Part shown: one piece after another, positions 59,374-64,000 of the stretch
Numbering within the stretch: the stretch's first letter is position 1
How the letters are laid out: every line of letters begins with the position of its first letter
Assembly: GCA_002118135.1 (NCBI GenBank)
Contig: BDIU01000080.1
Coordinates: forward strand, 1-64,000
Origin: Trebouxia sp. TZW2008
Taxonomy: Eukaryota; Chlorophyta; Trebouxiophyceae; Trebouxiales; Trebouxiaceae
Length of the DNA: 64,000 nt
Direction: 5' to 3'
Translations under genes and position numbers: made by a program
The notes under the pieces: generated by a model
What the model was told of the DNA's origin: nothing
Database searches by the model: none
The model's input: only the letters and a program-made list of their open reading frames with translations

Positions 59374-61743
59374 CTATCTCTCATGACGCATGGCAGGATT
59401 CCGCACAGACTCTGCGGTGCCTGGCCTATCACTGCGGGCAGATGCATAGCTAAGCCTCTGCTGCACAGGCCTTGCCACCTCCTTGATCTGATTACCACTG
59501 TCCTGCTTGCCAGAAACTGCTGCAGCCTGACTCGTGTCATCATCTCTCCTGACGTCAGTCAACACTGGAACCGGGATCATCCTCACCCGTTTGGGATTCC
59601 GGTGTTCTGGAAAGAGGCGAATGCTGTTGACGCCCAGAGGCAGCTCCAGCTCAGAAGGGTCCGGCTGCCACTTCCTCTTCCTCTTGACAGTGCGGCCTAG
59701 CAGCTCCACACTGCTGTCATAAGACAACTGCGGCTCCAAGGCATGCTGCCTGCCACCCTTGGTTGGGCTATCCACGGGTGCTGTATCCAGAGTACTGCCA
59801 TCAGAGTCTGTGCTTGTGTAGCGGGAGTTGTACATGGTGTAGCCAAGCCGCCTGCCTCTGTAATAGCTGGTAAACCCTGAATGGGCGCCTTCTGTAGGGT
59901 AGTACGACGCTGTCACTCTGAGCATTGAGTCTGGGTCTGACCGCTCCATCAAAGCATTCAGGTCAGGCAGCTCCTCAAAGGGAATGCCACGCTGCTCACG
60001 GCGGGCTGAAGCCCTCTGGTCAGCCATATCACGCCTTTCTGCCTCAGACTTTGTAGGCTCAGGAACAGTGTCTGCAACATGCTGATGCGGCGCCTGAGCG
60101 TGATGCTGCATGGCCTGCTGACCCACACGTTCTTGCTTACGCTGCACCTCATGTGTCTGATGCTGCTGTCCAGACTGGGGAGCATCTTTGTCATGATGCA
60201 GAGCAGGGGCCTGTGCAGCAGGCTGACTAACATGCTGCACCTGTTGGGGCACCTGAGCAGGTTTGCTCAGCTGCTGCTGATGATCAAAGAATGCCTGCAT
60301 GGCAGAAGGCAGCAGCATACCCTGCACATGCTGTTTGATCTGAGCCTCAGGTGTGAAGCCAGCATCCTGTGTAGCCTGAGTCCCACTCGCAGGGCTAGCA
60401 TGCTGTGCCTGCTCAGCACTGCCGCAAGGTGTGCTGCGGGCTGCATGCTGGTCCCCAGCACCAAGCTGTGCAGGCTGTCCATTGCTCGCTGTCTGAGGAG
60501 CGGAGGCGTCCTCAAGAGCTGCATGTGAGTCATCAGCTTGCTGCTGCAAAGTGCCATTGATAGCAGGGGCCTGCTGTGCGTTGACTCCTTGCTCATTGTT
60601 GGCCTCAACAGCTGCAGGAGCTTGCATCTGATCCTCAGGTGCAGCAGCCAAGTTTGATGCCGCAGACTCAGGGCATGAGTGCGGTGGGGCTGTGTGCCTG
60701 GCCTGATCATGCTGGTTTAAGTCTGCTTCAGCGGGTGGCTGCTTTGTGCTAAGCCTCTGCAAGAACGGCGTGGAGGGTACTTCAACGGGTGGCTGGCGTG
60801 TGCTGAGTCGCTGCAGGAAGGGTGTGGCGTACTCATTTGCTTGGTGCTCAGCTGCACCCTGAGTCTGAGGCACATCTGCGCCTGCTGATGGTGCCTGATC
60901 TCTGCCAAAGAAGCCATGGGCTTCTTCTTCTTCAAAGCCCCACCCACCAGGACTGTTGGGGGATGCCCCGTCGGGCATGCTCATCATCCAGGGAGCTGGC
61001 ATGCGCACTCCTGCAAGCACCATGCATGTATTTCAGGTTTTTAGGCCCAAACAGGCAATCAAGGCTGGCTCTTGATGGCAGTCCACACCATGGGGGCAGA
61101 TATGTAAGAGCTGGTGACAGCATTGCCTTGCTGTAACTGATGCAACATAAGCCCAAAACCCTCAACAAGCTGAAGCAGATGTGCGTGATAAGCACACAAT
61201 GAGACAAGTTTTCATACAGGCTGCATGCAAGCAGTACAAGCAGCAACTCAGTCAAGAGCGAAAAGAAGCACTTCAAAGCAACAATATGCAAACAGCTGGT
61301 TGCTGGGTTGTCAGTCACATACCTGAAGCATTAACGCGCGTATGCCTAAGCTGCCAAGCATAGTATGCAGCTCTCTGCATTTCCAGGCACTCTGCCATTG
61401 CCCTGTTCTGAAGCAGCAAGGCAGCTTGCTGAGCAGCTTCTTGTGCCTCTAAGCTTGCAGCTGCTCCACTAGTACTGTATATCAGCTGGACATAGTGGTG
61501 CAACTTCTGCAGGCTGTTGCTGATAGTTGCAGCTTCCTGAGCTACAGCTTGTACATGCTCGTGGTTGACCATTGGAAGGCTGCTATGCCCAGCATTGGCG
61601 CTGGGTTGAGACAGTTGTGGTACTCTGACATTTGGGGACACGGGCTGAACAGCTGCACCAAGGTCTATCACAGGTGGCAAACCTGCATGCAGTGAACTCA
61701 ATGTCAGAAGCCTGGGTGCAATCATGGTGAGTATTCCACACAT
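59374..61743 (-). CDS. Gln/Ala-rich, largely disordered protein, possibly nuclear
   Basis: Two exons, 61743-61324 and 61010-59374, join in phase (donor TCAG|GTATGT, acceptor CTTGCAG) to give about 684 residues ending in TAG. Residues about 50-135 look like a helical coiled-coil region (VQAVAQEAATISNSLQKLHH onward). The middle is Gln/Ala/His-rich and low-complexity, with a near-repeat TPFLQRLSTRQPP / TPFLQRLSTKQPP. The C-terminal 200 residues are better conserved in look: GIPFEELPDLNALMER, a Tyr/Ser-rich stretch, and the basic patch RTVKRKRKW, which could be a nuclear localisation signal. No enzymatic domain is visible. A transcription or chromatin regulator is a guess. An upstream exon is possible. 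Confidence 0.65.
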
Positions 61744-62087
61744 AAGATGATTGCACAGTTAGCACATCAAGTGTTCATGCACCTGCTCTTTTGAGACAGC
61801 TTCCAAGTTGTAACATTGCAATGACCTGTTGTCAACAGCCGCAACAACTCATGCAATCAAGGCCAGCATGGTAAGCGGTATACAATGTCAACATATGGCA
61901 TTGCCTGGACAGTAAAAACACGTATGACACCAGCAATGGATGAATACTGGACAGAGGGACAGATGTGACACAGCTCACACAGTTGCACAGCTAAGCAAAA
62001 AAGCAGGGTTGTAAGAAGCACAAACAAATCACTTATGTGTTGCATGCAAGTGGGAAGAGGTGTGCATGCCTGGCGGTGTGCTTAGCA

Positions 62088-62795
62088 TCAGATGGGGGAT
62101 AGCTTGAGAAGCTCCCTGAGCTGCTCCAGGGTCTGGCCGCTACTGATGTGACATGATTATTGAAGCCAGCGGTCAAAGAAACAGCTTGGCCATACAGCGC
62201 CCTGCAGCACAATGCCAGTTTCATGAGAAGGACTGTTTGTTATAAGCACCTGTTTGCGACGAGACACTGGTGGCAGCTTGCGCAGATTTGAAGCAGACTG
62301 GACTGTGCATGATGCATTGCGCAATGACACCTGCCACACAAGTGACAACTCTAGATGAAATCACAATGTGTTGTGCAAACATGCTTCAAACGCAGAGCTC
62401 TGTGTCAAAAAATCGCCTCAACAAATCCACGAATAGGTATTGCACAACACATCCTTTGCAACAAGTCAGGCAGAGGGTGTATAACATCTGTCACTGTCCA
62501 TTTTGGCTATGTTTCTCAGCACTACCAGAAAGCACGCTAACTTCTGCAGCGTGTTGCACAGCTACAGAATGCTCTTCAGGCATTTGGAACAGCTGGGAGC
62601 AAAACAGGACAGGGCAGGACAGAACAGAGCAGTTTGCTGATTGGAGCACTGCGCACACAACTTTGATATCCCTGAGCAAAGGACCTTGAGCAGCAACACG
62701 GGCATACATGTTCACAAACATAACTATATCATTACCATCGAAAGTTATGTAGGAGCTTGAAGCTGTCATTACCATCGAGCCGTGGCAACGCACCT
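62088..62795 (-). CDS. Possible small spliced gene
   Basis: Candidate exons on the minus strand are an ATG segment ending at GATG|GTAATG (about 62782-62745), a segment bounded by TGGCAG and AACAG|GTGCTT at 62331-62250, and a final segment from an acceptor CATCAG at about 62147. Two reading frames are possible. One ends SGQTLEQLRELLKLSPI at 62088, and the other is Ser-rich and ends near 62033. I could not choose a phase-consistent model with confidence, and no domain is recognised. Confidence 0.3.
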
Positions 62796-62963
62796 TGCTT
62801 TTCGCAATCAGGTGACGATGCAGTAGAGCCTACGTCCAGGGCCGGTAGGCAGTCTCTCGGCACGCGCGGCGTTTTTCAATTTGAAGGTTGGCTCCACAAA
62901 CGCGCAAGGCGCCCTCGATAACGCTATCCTGAAGCAGACAGGTGGCGTTCAGGCTTACGATCT

Positions 62964-63305
62964 ATGACGATTGCCGTTCCAGCGTTTTATATAACAGTTG
63001 GCGAATTGAGTTCTGCTTAGCCCCCTTACTTTGTGCAATGGTCTGATGCGTCCAGTGGCCGCCCCTATGGCGTTGACGGGCAGACTGCGATTGCGGAAGT
63101 GCGCCTTCCCGAGCAGCATCTCGTCACTTCCGATTCCAAATGGAGAAAACTTGAAGGCTTGCTTTGGAGGCAGCCAACAAGCAACTTGCTGGAGATCAAA
63201 TGGCAGCAGCTAATCAGTCTGCAGCTGCTTTGTGATGCTGAACAGCTAGCAGCGGCTACTGCAAACACTACACGTAGAACCAATGGTCCATGCTGGACTG
63301 AATAA
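62964..63305 (+). CDS. Possible small gene with an in-frame TAG near its start
   Basis: An ATG at 62964 opens a frame that meets TAG at 63018. The same frame then stays open to 63305, reading PPYFVQWSDASSGRPYGVDG and continuing with a polar, protein-like sequence of about 95 residues. Either the stretch after 63020 is an exon with a CTTAG acceptor and an unseen leader, or the ORF is broken. A TATA-like TTTTATATAA lies near 62984-62993, inside this frame. No family is recognised. Confidence 0.3.
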
Positions 63306-64000
63306 CTAGAGCCAGACGTTCATCTTTGCAATGCTGTATACAGTACGTATATGTCTATTGGTTGATGTCAAGTTGCCATCAAAATTATCAGTTGCAATAT
63401 CAGGCGGTGTGGCTGTTCAACTGGGATGCTGGAAGCGCAAAGCTAGATAAAAGTCAGGTCGACTGCTTGGCATGTAAGTCGCAATACACTCTATCAATAC
63501 AGCCCAACAGTACTGCTTCAGCATAAAACTGTGCCTCACAGTCTGTCAGACATGATTTACTTGGCATTCAGCACCTCCTGCTGCCTCCGCAATTTCATCA
63601 AACATTCATTTTGGACAGCAGCTTTGACTGTTCATCCTGTTGGGGTAAGCAGAGCAGCAAGAAATGCTGACTTATTTGCATGCTGCACCCATTCAGCTCA
63701 CATGGCAAATGCATGCGCAGTTTCCTAGCTTGTCATTGTGAACCGTTGGCTCATGGCTGATGACGCTTTTGAGAGGTGTCTCACACTTCAACTTAGCAGT
63801 GCTGCACCACAGCTCAGTCTGTCACAGTCACTTCGCCCGAGGTGCCCAAAGAAAGTTGCATTCTCTGCTGCTCATGTCATGTACGTACAGTGTAACTACT
63901 GCAAGCTAAGGCAGCACCGTGACTGATGCCAGCCTTGCAGAGCGTGCCATTTGCAGCCATCCTGTTGTGACGCAAGTCAGATAGGGTTTTGCTAACACGG
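63306..64000. other. Right-edge region without a supported gene
   Basis: Several short + frames (63326-63526, 63531-63728 and 63738-63926) are present, without domains or a joined splice structure. They may be exons of a gene that continues beyond the window. Confidence 0.3.

Overview
The window is nuclear DNA from an intron-dense eukaryote, most likely a green alga; a trebouxiophyte-type chlorophyte is my inference from gene content and style. Genes are split into many short exons (about 60-350 nt) by GT-AG introns, nearly all ending in TGCAG. Products include a probable plastid-targeted protein, a plant-type TauE/SafE transporter, a plant-like protein with an orphan prolyl-tRNA-synthetase anticodon-binding domain, a plant-style TKL kinase and Gln/Ala-rich disordered proteins. 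No bacterial operons, CRISPR arrays, rRNA or convincing tRNA genes were seen. Exon boundaries were read by eye using splice signals and phase continuity.

Layout. 1-0.9 kb: an Ala-rich ORF of uncertain status. 2.1-6.8 kb (+): TKL protein kinase with an N-terminal membrane anchor and a long unrecognised C-terminal part. 7.4-9.7 kb (-): DDX49/Dbp8-type DEAD-box helicase. 10.0-12.5 kb (+): WW-domain protein with repeated MPT..AGRxDL units. 13.4-14.6 kb (-): leucine-rich-repeat protein. 15.3-20.4 kb (+): cytochrome P450. 21.9-27.2 kb (-): TauE/SafE permease. 27.4-29.6 kb (+): anticodon-binding-domain protein. 29.9-45.6 kb (-): very large phosphatidylinositol 4-kinase alpha. 46.1-51.5 kb (+): NSF ATPase. 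53.1-58.1 kb (+): an unrecognised gene or pseudogene with triplicated and duplicated exons, with an orphan kinase tail embedded on the other strand. 59.4-61.7 kb (-): Gln/Ala-rich disordered protein. 62-63.3 kb: weakly supported small genes. The nine well-supported genes from 2.1 to 51.5 kb alternate strand without exception, so they form divergent pairs separated by about 0.24-0.66 kb and convergent pairs.

Functional links are modest. PI4K-alpha and NSF, which share a 0.48 kb divergent intergenic region, both serve the secretory and endomembrane system (PI4P supply; SNARE disassembly). The helicase is a ribosome-biogenesis factor.

The most unusual signal is recurrent intragenic exon duplication. 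At least ten partial or complete copies of neighbouring exons lie in introns of the PI4K, TauE and 53-58 kb genes. Some keep reading frame and splice sites and could be alternative exons; others have lost a donor or gained stops and look like exon fossils. A palindrome-rich element near 52 kb and a 12-bp perfect hairpin near 59.15 kb are also unexplained.
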